A stretch of DNA of 64,000 nucleotides, taken from Mycobacterium simulans (GTDB lineage: Bacteria > Actinomycetota > Actinomycetes > Mycobacteriales > Mycobacteriaceae). The translations under genes and the position numbers were made by a program. The notes under the pieces were generated by a model, which saw nothing but the letters and a program-made list of their open reading frames with translations, had not been told where the DNA came from and ran no database searches. Below are positions 12,724-22,691 of the stretch, piece after piece. Position 1 is the first letter of the stretch; every line of letters starts with the position of its first letter. The stretch covers positions 2,765,998 to 2,829,997 of the forward strand of contig NZ_OCVX01000003.1 of NCBI RefSeq assembly GCF_900232995.1. The letters are read 5' to 3'.

Positions 12724-13451
12724 ACCTCCTCGAAATCTTTTGGGACGATGCGCCTTACGTGGTGCTGGCGATCGTTGTCGTGGGCACCTGGTGGCGATAT
12801 CGGTATGACAAGTTCGGCTGGACCAGCCGCTCGTCGCAACTCTACGAGTCCCGGTTGCTGTCGATCGGTAGTCCGCTGTTTCATTTCGGTAGCCTGGCAG
12901 TCATCATGGGCCACGTTGCGGGCCTGCTCATCCCGGAACCGTGGACCCGCACCATCGGGATGAGCGATCACCTGTACCACCTGCAGGCGCTGATGCTCGG
13001 CATCCCTGCCGGGGCGGCCACCATCCTCGGCATTGGGCTGTTGATCTACCGGCGGCGCACTCGCGGCGCCGTCGCAATTGCCACCACCCGCAATGACGTG
13101 GTGATGTATCTGGTGTTGGTGTGCGCGTTGGTGGCGGGGATGAGCTGCACGCTGATTGGCGCCACCCACTTCGGCGAGCTGCACGACTACCGGCAGAAGG
13201 TGTCGGTGTGGTTCCGGTCGATCTGGATCCTCGATCCGCGGGGGGATCTGATGGCCCACGCCGCGCTGTACTACCAGATACACGTGTTCATCGCGCTGAT
13301 GTTGTTCGCGCTGTGGCCGTTCACCCGGCTGGTACATGTGTTCAGCGCGCCGATCGCCTATCTGTTCCGGCCCTACATCGTCTACCGCAGCCGCGAGGCG
13401 GCCGACAAGCACCAGTTGGTCGGTTCAGTGCCGCGCCGCCGCGGCTGGTAG
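12720..13451 (+). CDS. narI: Respiratory nitrate reductase gamma subunit NarI (cytochrome b)
   Basis: The membrane anchor of nitrate reductase that oxidises quinol and holds two b-type haems. The 243-residue protein has five hydrophobic segments; candidate haem-ligand histidines lie in FHFGSLAVIMGH, near the second helix, and in MAHAALYYQIHVF, near the last helix. It completes narGHJI; the four gene ends and starts touch or overlap, so one transcript is expected. Only an 81-bp gap separates it from typA, and no terminator hairpin is obvious there. Confidence 0.94.
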   Translation: MNLLEIFWDDAPYVVLAIVVVGTWWRYRYDKFGWTSRSSQLYESRLLSIGSPLFHFGSLAVIMGHVAGLLIPEPWTRTIGMSDHLYHLQALMLGIPAGAATILGIGLLIYRRRTRGAVAIATTRNDVVMYLVLVCALVAGMSCTLIGATHFGELHDYRQKVSVWFRSIWILDPRGDLMAHAALYYQIHVFIALMLFALWPFTRLVHVFSAPIAYLFRPYIVYRSREAADKHQLVGSVPRRRGW

Positions 13452-13532
13452 CCGCGCCCGACATTCACACTCGACTGAGCTGCTCGGTTCGCTATTGGTG
13501 CGCGGCAACAAATACCTGCCACAATCACCGAC

Positions 13533-15419
13533 GTGCCATTCCGCAATGTCGCCATCGTCGCCCACGTCGACCACGGCAAAACCACCCTGGTCGATGCGAT
13601 GCTGCGGCAATCGGGTGCCCTGCACGAACGCGGTGAAGTGCAGGAACGCGTCATGGACACCGGTGACCTGGAACGGGAAAAGGGCATCACGATCCTGGCC
13701 AAGAACACCGCCGTGCACCGCCAGAACCCGGACGGGACCGTGACGGTGATCAATGTCATCGACACTCCCGGGCACGCCGATTTCGGCGGCGAGGTGGAGC
13801 GCGGCCTGTCGATGGTGGATGGGGTGTTGCTGCTGGTGGACGCGTCCGAGGGCCCGTTACCGCAGACGCGGTTCGTGCTGCGCAAGGCGCTGAGCGCTCA
13901 TCTGCCGGTGATCCTCGTCGTCAACAAGACGGACCGGCCCGACGCCCGCATCGCCGAGGTCGTGGAGGCCAGCCACGACCTGTTGCTCGACGTCGCCAGC
14001 GACCTCGACGACGAAGCCGCCAGAGCCGCCGAGCACGCACTGGGCCTGCCGACGCTGTACGCGTCCGGGCGTGCGGGCATCGCGAGCACCATCCAGCCAG
14101 AAGACGGCCAGGCTCCCGACGGCACCAACCTGGACCCGCTGTTCCAGGTTCTCGAACAACACGTGCCGGCGCCGCAAGGCGACCCCGAGGCGCCGCTGCA
14201 GGCGCTGGTCACCAACCTCGACGCGTCGGCGTTCCTGGGCCGGCTCGCCCTGGTGCGCATCTATAACGGCAAACTGCGCAAAGGCCAACAGGTGGCGTGG
14301 ATGCGCGAGGTGGACGGGGTGCCCGTGATCACCAGCGCCAAGATCACCGAGCTGCTCGCCACCGAGGGCGTGCAGCGCAGTGCCACCGACGAGGCTGGCG
14401 CCGGCGACATCGTCGCGGTCGCGGGCATTCCCGAGATCATGATCGGCGACACGCTGGCCGATCCCGACCATGCGCATGCGCTGCCGCGCATCACCGTCGA
14501 CGAGCCCGCCATCTCGGTGACGATCGGCACCAACACCTCGCCGTTGGCCGGCAAGGTGTCCGGGCACAAGCTGACCGCACGCATGGTCCGCAGCCGCCTG
14601 GACACCGAGTTGGTCGGCAACGTCTCGATCCGGGTCGTCGACATTGGCCGGCCGGACGCGTGGGAGGTGCAGGGCCGTGGCGAGCTGGCGCTGGCGGTGC
14701 TGGTCGAGACGATGCGCCGGGAAGGGTTCGAGCTCACGGTCGGCAAGCCGCAGGTGGTCACCAAGACTATCGACGGTCAGCTGCACGAGCCGTTCGAGGC
14801 GATGACGATCGACTGTCCCGAGGAATTCGTCGGGGCGATCACCCAATTGATGGCCGGCCGCAAGGGCCGCATGGAGGAGATGACCAACCATGCCGCCGGC
14901 TGGGTCCGGATGGATTTCATCGTCCCCAGCCGCGGACTGATCGGCTTCCGCACCGACTTCCTCACGCTTACTCGCGGCACCGGCATCGCCAACGCCGTGT
15001 TCGACGGCTATCGGCCGTGGGCGGGGGAGATCCGGGCCCGGCACACCGGGTCTCTGGTATCGGACCGGTCCGGCACCATCACGCCGTTCGCGCTGCTCCA
15101 ACTCGCCGATCGAGGCCAGTTCTTCGTCGAACCCGGACAGGACACCTACGAGGGCATGGTCGTCGGGATCAACCCGCGTCCGGAGGATCTCGACATCAAC
15201 GTCACCCGCGAGAAGAAGCTGACCAACATGCGGTCGTCGACCGCAGATGTCATCGAGACGCTGGCCAAGCCCCTGGAGCTCGACCTGGAGCGAGCCATGG
15301 AGTTCTGCGCGCCCGACGAATGCGTCGAGGTAACCCCCGAGATCGTGCGGGTCCGCAAGGTCGAACTGGACGCCACCTCACGAGCCCGCAGCCGGGCCCG
15401 CGCCAAGGCCCGGGGTTAG
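13533..15419 (+). CDS. typA: Translational GTPase TypA/BipA
   Basis: A 628-residue ribosome-binding GTPase of the EF-G-like family, used under stress and in ribosome assembly in other bacteria. G motifs are complete: [10 protein letters not shown] (G1), the G2 Thr in [15 protein letters not shown] (G3) and NKTDRPDAR (G4). EF-G domains II, III and V and the BipA-specific C-terminal domain follow, ending in a basic Arg/Ala tail ([13 protein letters not shown]). GTG 13533 is taken as the start because [15 protein letters not shown] places the P-loop at the usual distance. It is syntenic with Rv1165. Confidence 0.95.
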   Translation: MPFRNVAIVAHVDHGKTTLVDAMLRQSGALHERGEVQERVMDTGDLEREKGITILAKNTAVHRQNPDGTVTVINVIDTPGHADFGGEVERGLSMVDGVLLLVDASEGPLPQTRFVLRKALSAHLPVILVVNKTDRPDARIAEVVEASHDLLLDVASDLDDEAARAAEHALGLPTLYASGRAGIASTIQPEDGQAPDGTNLDPLFQVLEQHVPAPQGDPEAPLQALVTNLDASAFLGRLALVRIYNGKLRKGQQVAWMREVDGVPVITSAKITELLATEGVQRSATDEAGAGDIVAVAGIPEIMIGDTLADPDHAHALPRITVDEPAISVTIGTNTSPLAGKVSGHKLTARMVRSRLDTELVGNVSIRVVDIGRPDAWEVQGRGELALAVLVETMRREGFELTVGKPQVVTKTIDGQLHEPFEAMTIDCPEEFVGAITQLMAGRKGRMEEMTNHAAGWVRMDFIVPSRGLIGFRTDFLTLTRGTGIANAVFDGYRPWAGEIRARHTGSLVSDRSGTITPFALLQLADRGQFFVEPGQDTYEGMVVGINPRPEDLDINVTREKKLTNMRSSTADVIETLAKPLELDLERAMEFCAPDECVEVTPEIVRVRKVELDATSRARSRARAKARG

Positions 15420-15430
15420 GGGTGTCCAAG

Positions 15431-15495
15431 CCGCGCGAGCGTAACGTCACTGCGAAATCCGGCCAGGAATTTCGCAGCCCCGTTACGCTCGCCGG
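15431..15495. terminator. Long double-stem inverted repeat between typA and lpqW
   Basis: Outer arms GCGAGCGTAACG (15435-15446) and CGTTACGCTCGC (15481-15492) pair perfectly over 12 bp. An inner stem, GCGAAAT (15452-15458) with ATTTCGC (15469-15475), pairs over 7 bp. Flanking CCG/CGG can extend the outer stem past a one-base bulge. It starts 12 bp after the typA stop and ends 16 bp before lpqW, so it may end typA transcription, shape the lpqW leader, or be an intergenic repeat. Confidence 0.6.
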
Positions 15496-15511
15496 TCGTC
15501 TCGATAACCTG

Positions 15512-17422
15512 ATGGGCGTGCCGAGCCCAGTCCGCCGCGTCTGTATGACGGTCGGCGTGCTGATCGCGCTGGTGGGACTGGCGTTATCGGCGTGCACGGT
15601 CAGTCCGCCGCCCGCCCCGCAAAGCACCGATACACCGCACACCACACCGCCACCACCGCCGCACCCTACCCAGATCATCATGGGGATCGATTCGATCGGC
15701 GCGGGGTTCAACCCGCACCTGCTTTCCGATCTGTCGCCGGTGAACGCGGCCATCAGCGCGCTGGTATTACCTAGCGCGTTTCGCCCGGTGCCCGATCCGA
15801 ACTCGCCGACGGGTTCGCGCTGGGAGATGGACCCGACCCTGCTGGTGTCCGCGGACGTGACGAGCGAAAAGCCGTTCACCGTCACGTACAAGATCCGGCC
15901 CGAGGCGCAGTGGACCGACAACGCACCGATCGCCGCCGACGACTTCTGGTACCTGTGGCGGCAGATGGTCAGTCAGCCGGGGGTGGTTGATCCGGCCGGC
16001 TATGACCTGATCACCTCCGTGCAGTCGCTGGAGGGCGGCAAGCAGGCTGTCGTCACCTTCTCGCAGCCGTATCCGGCGTGGCGGGAGTTGTTCAGCAACA
16101 TCCTGCCGGCCCACATCGTCAAGGACGCGCCGGGTGGTTTCGCGGCCGGGCTGGCCCGGGCGCTGCCGGTCACCGGTGGTCAGTTCCGAGTGGAGACCAT
16201 TGACCCGCAGCGCGATGAGATCCTGATCGCCCGCAATGACCGCTACTGGGGGCCGCCCGCCAAGCCGGGTCTCATCCAATTCCGGCGCGCCGGGGCGCCC
16301 GCCGCGCTGGCCGATTCCGTGCGCAACGGCGATACCCAGGTGGCCCAGGTGCATGGCGGCTCGGCAGCCTTCGCCCAGCTGTCGGCGATCCCCGACGTAC
16401 GGACCGCGCGGATCGTGACACCGCGGGTCATGCAGCTCACGCTGCGGGCAAACGAGCCAAAGCTGGCCGACGCGCAGGTCCGCAAGGCGATCTTGGGATT
16501 GCTCGATGTTGACCTGCTCGCCGCGGTCGGCGCCGGCAGCGACAACACCGTCACCTTGGACCAGGCGCAGATTCGTTCGCCGAGCGACCCCGGGTATGTG
16601 CCGACGGCGCCGCCGGCCATCGGAACCACGGCTGCGCTGAGCCTGCTTGCCGCGGCGGGATACCAGATCGAGAGCAACACGTCGGCCTCGCCGGTGCCGC
16701 CGGGACCCGATTCGACGACCACGCCGGTCAGTACCGGGCCGCCCGAGGTCATCCGGGGCCGGATCAGCAAGGACGGCAAACAGCTCTCCCTGGTGATCGG
16801 CGTGGCCGCCAACGACCCGACCTCGGTGGCCGTCGCCAACACCGCCGCCGACCAGTTGCGCAACGTGGGGATCGCCGCGAGCGTATTGGCGCTGGATCCG
16901 GTGACGCTGTATGGCGGCGCATTGAACGACCACCGCGTCGACGCCCTCGTGGGCTGGCACCAGGCCGGCGGAAACCTGGCGACATCGCTGGCGTCTCGGT
17001 ACGGCTGCCACGCATTGCAGGCGACGACGGTGCCGACCACCGGTACGCCGACCACATCACTGTCTGGTCCAGCTGGTTCGTCTTCGGCGCCGACACAACC
17101 GACGACGCCGGCCCCGGTATCAACCCAACCTAGCCGGCCACCAGACCCGGGCGCGCTCGTGCAAGCGCCGTCGAATCTCACTGGGATCTGTGATCGCAGC
17201 ATCCAGGCCAACATCGACGCGGCCCTCAACGGCAGCAAGAACATCAATGACGTGATCACGGCCGTCGAGCCACGGCTGTGGAACATGTCGACGGTCTTAC
17301 CGATCCTGCAGGACACCACGATCGTCGCGGCGGGCCCGAGCGTACAGAACGTCAGCCTGTCCGGGGCGGTTCCGGTTGGCATCGTCGGCGACGCCGGCCA
17401 ATGGGTCAAGACCGGGTCATAA
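15512..17422 (+). CDS. lpqW: Lipoprotein LpqW (PIM/LAM pathway regulator)
   Basis: A 636-residue lipoprotein with the extracellular solute-binding fold (family 5). The start is ATG 15512 ([10 protein letters not shown]), followed by a signal peptide and a lipobox LALSACTV. The longer open frame beginning at 14297 runs antisense-phase through typA and is a shadow. A Thr/Pro-rich linker follows the Cys, then the solute-binding core ([16 protein letters not shown]). In mycobacteria LpqW controls the branch between AcPIM6 and LM/LAM synthesis at the PimE step; it is thought to have lost peptide binding. Here, as in M. tuberculosis, it sits about 13 kb from pimE. Confidence 0.92.
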   Translation: MGVPSPVRRVCMTVGVLIALVGLALSACTVSPPPAPQSTDTPHTTPPPPPHPTQIIMGIDSIGAGFNPHLLSDLSPVNAAISALVLPSAFRPVPDPNSPTGSRWEMDPTLLVSADVTSEKPFTVTYKIRPEAQWTDNAPIAADDFWYLWRQMVSQPGVVDPAGYDLITSVQSLEGGKQAVVTFSQPYPAWRELFSNILPAHIVKDAPGGFAAGLARALPVTGGQFRVETIDPQRDEILIARNDRYWGPPAKPGLIQFRRAGAPAALADSVRNGDTQVAQVHGGSAAFAQLSAIPDVRTARIVTPRVMQLTLRANEPKLADAQVRKAILGLLDVDLLAAVGAGSDNTVTLDQAQIRSPSDPGYVPTAPPAIGTTAALSLLAAAGYQIESNTSASPVPPGPDSTTTPVSTGPPEVIRGRISKDGKQLSLVIGVAANDPTSVAVANTAADQLRNVGIAASVLALDPVTLYGGALNDHRVDALVGWHQAGGNLATSLASRYGCHALQATTVPTTGTPTTSLSGPAGSSSAPTQPTTPAPVSTQPSRPPDPGALVQAPSNLTGICDRSIQANIDAALNGSKNINDVITAVEPRLWNMSTVLPILQDTTIVAAGPSVQNVSLSGAVPVGIVGDAGQWVKTGS

Positions 17423-17658
17423 GACGGGATTTGCTTGCTGTATAACGTATTTGGTTAACGACTGCTCGCCGCCGGTGGGCGCCAGGTGCGCACCGCGTGG
17501 CCGACTGGTCCCCCCCTTGCGACGAATCGTTATCAACGGATTGTGGCGAAACCGCCGAGGCGGCCCACGAATCGCGATACGCTCCGCCTTGGGGGTGCAC
17601 CCGATCGGGCCGGGATGCCAGCAAATGATTTCGCAGCTGGTGGTGTGGGGAGGTCTGG

Positions 17659-19236
17659 GTGTCCTTTTTGTTTGCAGAGCCGCAAGTTTTGGCAACGGCG
17701 GCAACGGATTTGGTAAGTATTGGTTCGACGATAGGTGCGGCTAGCACCGCGGCCGCGTCGGCGACGAGCAGCGTGATCCCAGCGGGCCTCGACGAGGTAT
17801 CGGCGGCCATCGCGGCACTGTTCGGGTCCCACGGGCAGGCATATCAGGCGGTCAGCGCGCAGGTGGCTCGCTTTCATGACGAGTTCGTCCGGGCCCTGAA
17901 TGCGAGCGCGGCTGCGTATGCGGGCGCGGAGGGCGCGAATGTGCAGGCGATTCTGGCGAGCGGTGAGCTGGCCATCAATCAGTCCTTGGCGGCCAACGGG
18001 ATGGCGTTGCAGCAGGCCATTTTCGGCACCGGGTTGGTGCAGACCGGTGAGTCGCTGGCCGGCAGCTTCAACGCTGCGCTGTCCGGGTTGGGTGCCCAGC
18101 TGAATGCGGCCGTTTCGGGCAGCTTCAGCGGTGGGCTGTCTGTCGTGCCCGGCCCATTCGGTGCGGCGTTGACGCAGCTGGCCCAGACCGGAGGGACGCT
18201 AGCGGGCAGTTTGAATGGTGGGCTGCCGGCGTTCGGCGCAGCCTTGCAGACCAGTTTCAGTGGCGGAATTCCGGGCCTTTCGGTTCTGTTCCAGAGCATG
18301 GTTCCTGGGCCCATTCAGGCGGTGCTGACGGGCTCCTCGAGCGGCGTATTACAGCAAATCGAGCAAGCAGAGATTGGCTTTAACACCAATCTGGTCGATG
18401 CTGAGCTGGCCTTCAATCAGTCTTTGGTTGCCAACGAGATGGCGTTGCAACAGGCCGTTTTTGGCACCGATAACGCGCTTAATGGGGTGATCAACAACGG
18501 TTTTGGCATCGTAAACTCGCTAGTCGGTACTGGTGAGCAATTCGTGAACATCGTCTTCGGTGCGCAAGTCCCGGCTAGCTTCAACGCCAGCTTGTCCATC
18601 GGTGGTTCCGCCGAAGGCGGTACTCAGCTCGGCGGCTTTGCGGGCGCGATAATGCATACGTTCATGCTCAACGCCAACCTGCTGGGACTGGCCGGAGGCG
18701 CGGCGTCGCCGGTGCTGGTGGCGTTGGGTGTGAATGCGCCCGTCCAGGCGATGCTGGGCGCGCCCGCCGGTTTTGTGGAGCAGCTAGCGCAGGGTCTGGT
18801 CGGCTTTAACGCCAACCTGATCAGCAATGAGCTCGCCTTCAACCAAGCTTTGGTCGCCAACGAGATGGCATTGCAGCAGGGCCTCTTCGGGACCAATACG
18901 GCCCTCAACGGCGTGATCAACCGCGGCTTTAACCTCGGCAACCTGGTGATCGGTACCGGAGAACAGTTCGTCAACGTCGTCTTGGGTGCGCCGACGCCGG
19001 AGGAATTCACTGTCAGCCTTATTGCCGGCGAGGAAGGGCAAGTCTTCAGCAGCGGAGAGATCGGCGGTGTTTTGGGAGCCGTACAACAGAAATTCATGCT
19101 CGACGCTCAGCTGGTCGGCCTCGTCATGGGCGGTGGCTCAACCGATGTCCCCAGCGTCCCGCCCGAGATCCCGGAGGGCCCCGGCGAAGGCCCCGGCGAG
19201 GGTCCCGGCGGCGGCGAGGGCGAGACCACCAACTGA
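17659..19236 (+). CDS. PE family protein with a non-PGRS repeat tail
   Basis: A 525-residue protein. Residues 1-95 form a PE domain (MSFLFAEPQVLATAATDL, then the helical pair ending ARFHDEFVRALNASAAAY). It is likely exported by a type VII system, although the YxxxD/E signal is not sharp. The rest is not Gly-Ala PGRS. Instead it has repeats built from NQSLVANEMALQQ, FGTDNALNGVINNGF and GTGEQFVN: two full copies about 150 residues apart, plus a degenerate first copy. The tail ends in a low-complexity GPGEGPGEGPGGGEGE run. GTG 17659 follows a GGGGAGG ribosome site. It is convergent with the TetR gene, 7 bp away. No such gene is at this place in H37Rv. Confidence 0.8.
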   Translation: MSFLFAEPQVLATAATDLVSIGSTIGAASTAAASATSSVIPAGLDEVSAAIAALFGSHGQAYQAVSAQVARFHDEFVRALNASAAAYAGAEGANVQAILASGELAINQSLAANGMALQQAIFGTGLVQTGESLAGSFNAALSGLGAQLNAAVSGSFSGGLSVVPGPFGAALTQLAQTGGTLAGSLNGGLPAFGAALQTSFSGGIPGLSVLFQSMVPGPIQAVLTGSSSGVLQQIEQAEIGFNTNLVDAELAFNQSLVANEMALQQAVFGTDNALNGVINNGFGIVNSLVGTGEQFVNIVFGAQVPASFNASLSIGGSAEGGTQLGGFAGAIMHTFMLNANLLGLAGGAASPVLVALGVNAPVQAMLGAPAGFVEQLAQGLVGFNANLISNELAFNQALVANEMALQQGLFGTNTALNGVINRGFNLGNLVIGTGEQFVNVVLGAPTPEEFTVSLIAGEEGQVFSSGEIGGVLGAVQQKFMLDAQLVGLVMGGGSTDVPSVPPEIPEGPGEGPGEGPGGGEGETTN

Positions 19237-19243
19237 GCGCTGC

Positions 19244-19858
19244 TCAATTACTTTGTGCTGCACGAGTTCTCGGCGGTATAACGGTGTCGACGATCAGCGC
19301 CAGCTCCCGGCGGTTCGGCGGTGACCCGGTGAGCATGAAGTGCTGGTTGATCAAAGCGGGTCCGATTCGCGCCGACAACGACGTGAGGGTAGCCGGGTCG
19401 ATGTCGCCTTCGCGGACGGCGGCTTGCAGGATCGACTCGACGATCTTCAAACGTGGGCCCACCACTGCGTCGGCGAAGATGGCGCGCAGCTCGGGCTCGT
19501 GCAGCAGCTGACTGACAATGTCCAGGCCAGGAAAGTCGGTCTTGCCGGCCAGTACATCACGATGGGCAGTGAACACGGCCAGCAGGTTCTCTCGGGCCGA
19601 CCGGTTGGGCCGCGGTCCGGGCAGCTGCGGGACCGCATGATGTAGAGCGGCCTGCACCAGGTCGTGCTTGCTCGCCCAGCGCCGGTACAAGGCGGCTTTG
19701 CCGGTTTGGGCGCGCGCGGCGATCCCTTCCATCGTCAGACCGCCATACCCGACCGCAGCCAATTCGGCCAGGGTCGCCGCGTAGAGCGCACGTTCGAGCA
19801 CCTCACCCCGGCGGCGACTTCGGCTGGCATTCGATATGGATTGGGAGAGCTGGGCCAT
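19244..19858 (-). CDS. TetR/AcrR-family transcriptional regulator, Rv1167c-like
   Basis: A 204-residue repressor-type protein. The N-terminal helix-turn-helix is at residues 25-70 ([21 protein letters not shown], then [15 protein letters not shown]), the classic TetR DNA-binding layout. The C-terminal ligand domain resembles the TetR_C_11-like group ([16 protein letters not shown]). Placement next to the PPE remnant and mshB matches Rv1167c, which in M. tuberculosis precedes PPE17 and PE11. Since those partners are lost here, its target may be its own promoter or mshB; no inducer can be told. Confidence 0.85.
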   Translation of the reverse strand: MAQLSQSISNASRSRRRGEVLERALYAATLAELAAVGYGGLTMEGIAARAQTGKAALYRRWASKHDLVQAALHHAVPQLPGPRPNRSARENLLAVFTAHRDVLAGKTDFPGLDIVSQLLHEPELRAIFADAVVGPRLKIVESILQAAVREGDIDPATLTSLSARIGPALINQHFMLTGSPPNRRELALIVDTVIPPRTRAAQSN

Positions 19859-19944
19859 CGTTCAATAGTAGTCAGTCGCGTTCCTATTTGTTGCGAACGG
19901 ACACAACGGCGCCGACCGCGCGTCCGGCCAAGGCGGCCAAGCCA

Positions 19945-20108
19945 TGCCGCGATCACCGGGGTGTTCTGGCCCAGAAAGTTAGTGGCTACCAAGGTCGTCA
20001 ACAAGGCCCGCTTGGCGGCGATTACCGGTGGCGGCACGGTCATCGCAAACGCCGTCTCGTAGGCCGCGGTTGCGGTCCGATCTCTGGTGGCAGTGCGGCG
20101 AAATCCAT
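19945..20108 (-). pseudogene. PPE gene remnant (PPE17-type) with internal deletion
   Basis: ATG 20108 reads [11 protein letters not shown], the standard PPE N-terminus. In another frame immediately after it comes a stretch typical of residues 110-150 of the PPE domain: [19 protein letters not shown], then [16 protein letters not shown]. The roughly 100 residues normally between are missing, the frame shifts at the junction, and similarity stops at about 19945. This is the place of Rv1168c (PPE17) in H37Rv, so the gene has been lost by deletion. Its usual partner PE11 is also absent. No functional product is expected. Confidence 0.8.
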
Positions 20109-20138
20109 TGCGTACCACTTCCTTAGGGAATATTATAG

Positions 20139-20148
20139 ACGTATACGT
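20139..20148. promoter_or_regulatory. ACGTATACGT palindrome upstream of the PPE remnant and mshB
   Basis: A perfect 10-bp palindrome lies 31 bp upstream of the PPE remnant start and 85 bp upstream of mshB, in an AT-richer patch (ATATTATAG). It may be an operator for the nearby TetR protein or the relic of the PPE promoter. The only evidence is symmetry and position. Confidence 0.3.
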
Positions 20149-20232
20149 TCACTAACAAGTCTGAGCATAGCGGCCAGCGTCTACAACGAGCGAGTTTTCC
20201 GGCGCCGTCCGGCCGGCGGGTAGGGTGCGTCC

Positions 20233-21141
20233 ATGTCTGAGACGCCGCGGCTGCTATTCGTGCATGCCCACCCCGACGACGAGAGCCTCAGCAATGGCGC
20301 CACCATCGCCCACTACACCGCTCGCGGCGCACAGGTCCATGTCGTCACGTGCACGCTGGGCGAGGAAGGTGAGGTCATCGGTGACCGTTGGGCCCAGCTC
20401 GCGGTCGATCACGCCGATCAACTCGGCGGCTACCGCATCGGCGAGCTCACCGCGGCATTGCATGCGCTAGGGGTCAGCGGCCCCATCTACTTGGGCGGCG
20501 CCGGCCGTTGGCGCGACTCCGGCATGGCCGGCACCGAGCGACGCAGCCGGCGCAGGTTCGTCGACGCCGACGAACGGGAAGCCGTGGGAGCGCTGGTCGC
20601 GATCATTCGCGAGCTGCGGCCGCATGTGGTCGTGACCTACGACCCCAACGGCGGCTACGGCCATCCCGACCACGTGCACACCCACACCGTCACCACGGCC
20701 GCGGTGGCTCAAGCCGGTTCTCGAGCAGCGGCCGGCGACCTCCCGGGCGAGCCGTGGATGGTGCCGAAGTTCTACTGGACGGTTTTAGCGGCGAACGCAA
20801 TAGTTTCGGGCGTGCGCGCGCTGGTGCCCGAAGATTTGCGACCCGAGTGGATGCTGCCGCCAGAAGAGATCCCGTTCGCGTACGCCGACGACGACATCGA
20901 CGCCATCATCGAAACCGACGCGAACACACACGCCGCCAAGGTCGCCGCCCTCGCCGCGCATGCCACCCAGGTCGTCGTGGGACCGACCGGCCGGGCGTGC
21001 GCCCTGTCGAACAATCTGGCGCTGCCCATCCTGGCGCAGGAACACTACATTCTTGTCGCCGGTTCCGCGGGCGATCGTGATGAGCGTGGCTGGGAAACGG
21101 ATCTGCTCGCCGGTCTGGGCTTCGCTGACTCTGGCGCATAG
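20233..21141 (+). CDS. mshB: GlcNAc-Ins deacetylase MshB (mycothiol synthesis)
   Basis: A 302-residue zinc deacetylase of the PIG-L/LmbE family that removes acetate from 1-D-myo-inositol 2-acetamido-2-deoxy-alpha-glucopyranoside, the second enzymatic step to mycothiol. Zinc and catalytic residues are visible: AHPDDES (His13, Asp15, Asp16) and the C-terminal His in [13 protein letters not shown] 20233 gives [16 protein letters not shown]. Synteny with Rv1170 supports the call. It is followed by a short ORF and a small membrane protein on the same strand. Confidence 0.95.
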   Translation: MSETPRLLFVHAHPDDESLSNGATIAHYTARGAQVHVVTCTLGEEGEVIGDRWAQLAVDHADQLGGYRIGELTAALHALGVSGPIYLGGAGRWRDSGMAGTERRSRRRFVDADEREAVGALVAIIRELRPHVVVTYDPNGGYGHPDHVHTHTVTTAAVAQAGSRAAAGDLPGEPWMVPKFYWTVLAANAIVSGVRALVPEDLRPEWMLPPEEIPFAYADDDIDAIIETDANTHAAKVAALAAHATQVVVGPTGRACALSNNLALPILAQEHYILVAGSAGDRDERGWETDLLAGLGFADSGA

Positions 21142-21150
21142 GCTGTCCGT

Positions 21151-21258
21151 ATGGACCCCGACCTGGACCCCAACCTGCAGCACTGGCAAGACCGACTGGA
21201 CAGTCTGCAGTGGGTTCTCGGCTCGATACTCTCTCAGATCGACAGCGTCCCGACCTGA
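21151..21258 (+). CDS. Possible 35-residue small protein between mshB and the Rv1171-like gene
   Basis: ATG 21151, nine bases after the mshB stop, opens a 35-codon frame beginning MDPDLDPNLQHWQDRLDSL and ending SQIDSVPT. The peptide is acidic and amphipathic, with a heptad-like Leu/Trp pattern rather than low complexity. It ends inside the start region of the Rv1171-like gene, so it could be a translated leader or a small protein coupled to it. No strong ribosome site is visible. Unrecognised. Confidence 0.4.
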   Translation: MDPDLDPNLQHWQDRLDSLQWVLGSILSQIDSVPT

Positions 21259-21671
21259 CCGCAACCAAACCGCGCGCGCTGCCGAGCGAAGAGGCCAGCG
21301 CGACAGATCCCGCAATTCGGTTCGTCATCCTGGCGATATTGGCCGTCGACGGACTTTTATCTGCACTAGCCGGTGCGCTGCTGCTGCCTTCCTATATCGG
21401 CTCGGTTCCATTTCCGGTCAGCGCTTTGATCAGTGGATTGGTCAATGCGGCCCTGGTGTGGGCCGCCGGGCGGTGGACTCGCTCGCCGAGGGTGGCCGCG
21501 TTGCCGTTGTGGACGTGGCTGCTCACGGTGGCGGCGATGAGCCTGGGGGGTCCCGGTGACGATGTGATCCTGGGCGGCCAGGGCCTGATGGCGTACGGGG
21601 CTCTGATCCTCATCGTGTTAGGGGTTGGGCCGCCAGCGTGGGTGCTGTGGCGGCGCAGAGTCCACGACTGA
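21210..21671 (+). CDS. Small membrane protein, Rv1171-like
   Basis: A protein of up to 153 residues with four hydrophobic segments: FVILAILAVDGLLSALAGALL, SALISGLVNAALVWAAG, LPLWTWLLTVAAM, and AYGALILIVLGVGPPAWVLW. It ends in a basic tail (WRRRVHD). No catalytic motif is seen. GTG 21210 is the longest start but overlaps the 35-codon ORF in another frame; a start nearer 21256 is possible, as the first membrane helix begins only at about residue 36. Position after mshB matches Rv1171, of unknown function. It is convergent with the PE12-like gene, 3 bp away. Confidence 0.7.
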   Translation: MGSRLDTLSDRQRPDLTATKPRALPSEEASATDPAIRFVILAILAVDGLLSALAGALLLPSYIGSVPFPVSALISGLVNAALVWAAGRWTRSPRVAALPLWTWLLTVAAMSLGGPGDDVILGGQGLMAYGALILIVLGVGPPAWVLWRRRVHD

Positions 21672-21674
21672 TCG

Positions 21675-22550
21675 CTAGACCACGGAGCCAAAAGGCGGGA
21701 ACGGCGGTAAGAAGCCGCGTATCCACTGGTACTCGTAATAGAGGAAGTTGTTGATCGACTGCGTCGTGGCCGACCAGACGTTGCTGAGCCCTTGGCTGAA
21801 CGCGATCTGTCCGCTCAGCCAGTCGAGCGAGTTGAACAGGACGCTCTGCACCAACGGCTCGAACGCGTAGTAGAAGATATTGATCTGCGGCGCCAGGATG
21901 CCGATCCAGGGCAGCCAACCGGCCGCCCATGCGGCGAGGTTGAAGCCGTACTGCACCCACGGCTCGTAGGTGATGTAGAAGTTCTCGATGGCGGTGGCCC
22001 ATGACACCGGTATGACAGCCGCCGGTGCCGCCGCCGCGCCGGTTGTCGCGCCACCTAAGGGCCCCAGCAACCCGCTCGAGGCTGCCAAGGCGCCGAGCCC
22101 CCCGGTGGGAGTGAGCGCCAGCGCGCTGGGCCCTAGGACGCCGGCGACGGCACTCTCAACCCGTGCGACGGCATTCGAAGCACTGGCCACGATGCCGTTC
22201 TCGGTTAGCGGCAGCTGGCCGAGCAGCTCCGCGGCTGGGGACTTCATCGCAACGGCCAAGGTGTTCGCGGCGCTGCTCTCGGCGGATGCATACGAGTTCG
22301 CTCCCGCGTTCAGCGCCGTCACAATCTGGTCGTGGAACGTGGACAGCTGCGCGCTGATCTGCTGGTAGCCCTGGCCATGTGCGGACAAAAGGGCGGCGAC
22401 CTGCGTCGAAACAGCATCGGCGGCCGATGCCAGGACTCCAGTTGTAGGGAGCGACGCCGCGGCATTGGCGGCACTGATGTTCGAACCGATGCCGGCAATG
22501 TCCGAAGCCGCGGCGGCCAGCGCCTCCGGTGCGGCGAACATGAACGACAT
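21675..22550 (-). CDS. PE family protein, PE12-like (Rv1172c position)
   Basis: A 291-residue PE protein. ATG 22550 starts the PE domain ([20 protein letters not shown]). Helix two carries the usual [21 protein letters not shown] region. A linker rich in Gly/Ala/Leu follows, then a C-terminal domain with aromatic, amphipathic character ([35 protein letters not shown]) that may associate with membranes. It is not a PGRS protein. The frame upstream of 22550 is open but lies over the fbiC promoter and is rejected. Divergent from fbiC, with about 140 bp between starts. Function unknown. Confidence 0.85.
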   Translation of the reverse strand: MSFMFAAPEALAAAASDIAGIGSNISAANAAASLPTTGVLASAADAVSTQVAALLSAHGQGYQQISAQLSTFHDQIVTALNAGANSYASAESSAANTLAVAMKSPAAELLGQLPLTENGIVASASNAVARVESAVAGVLGPSALALTPTGGLGALAASSGLLGPLGGATTGAAAAPAAVIPVSWATAIENFYITYEPWVQYGFNLAAWAAGWLPWIGILAPQINIFYYAFEPLVQSVLFNSLDWLSGQIAFSQGLSNVWSATTQSINNFLYYEYQWIRGFLPPFPPFGSVV

Positions 22551-22691
22551 CCCGTGATCGTATCGCGATCGGCCTTCGTACGTGCCCGTTACTGGCGCAG
22601 GACGGTCGATCGCGTCTTGCTCGCAGCCTGGCGCTACTGTTGCGGATATGGCACCAGGGATGAAACCAGATCGCGGGGAAGTTACACCAAC

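Noticed and set aside
13857..15101. 414-codon minus-strand ORF inside typA
   Set aside because: Mirror of the TypA frame in GC-rich DNA; no promoter, ribosome site or domain.
14297..15511. N-terminal extension of the lpqW frame into typA
   Set aside because: The first 405 codons are out-of-phase TypA sequence rich in Arg/His. The lipoprotein signal begins at ATG 15512.
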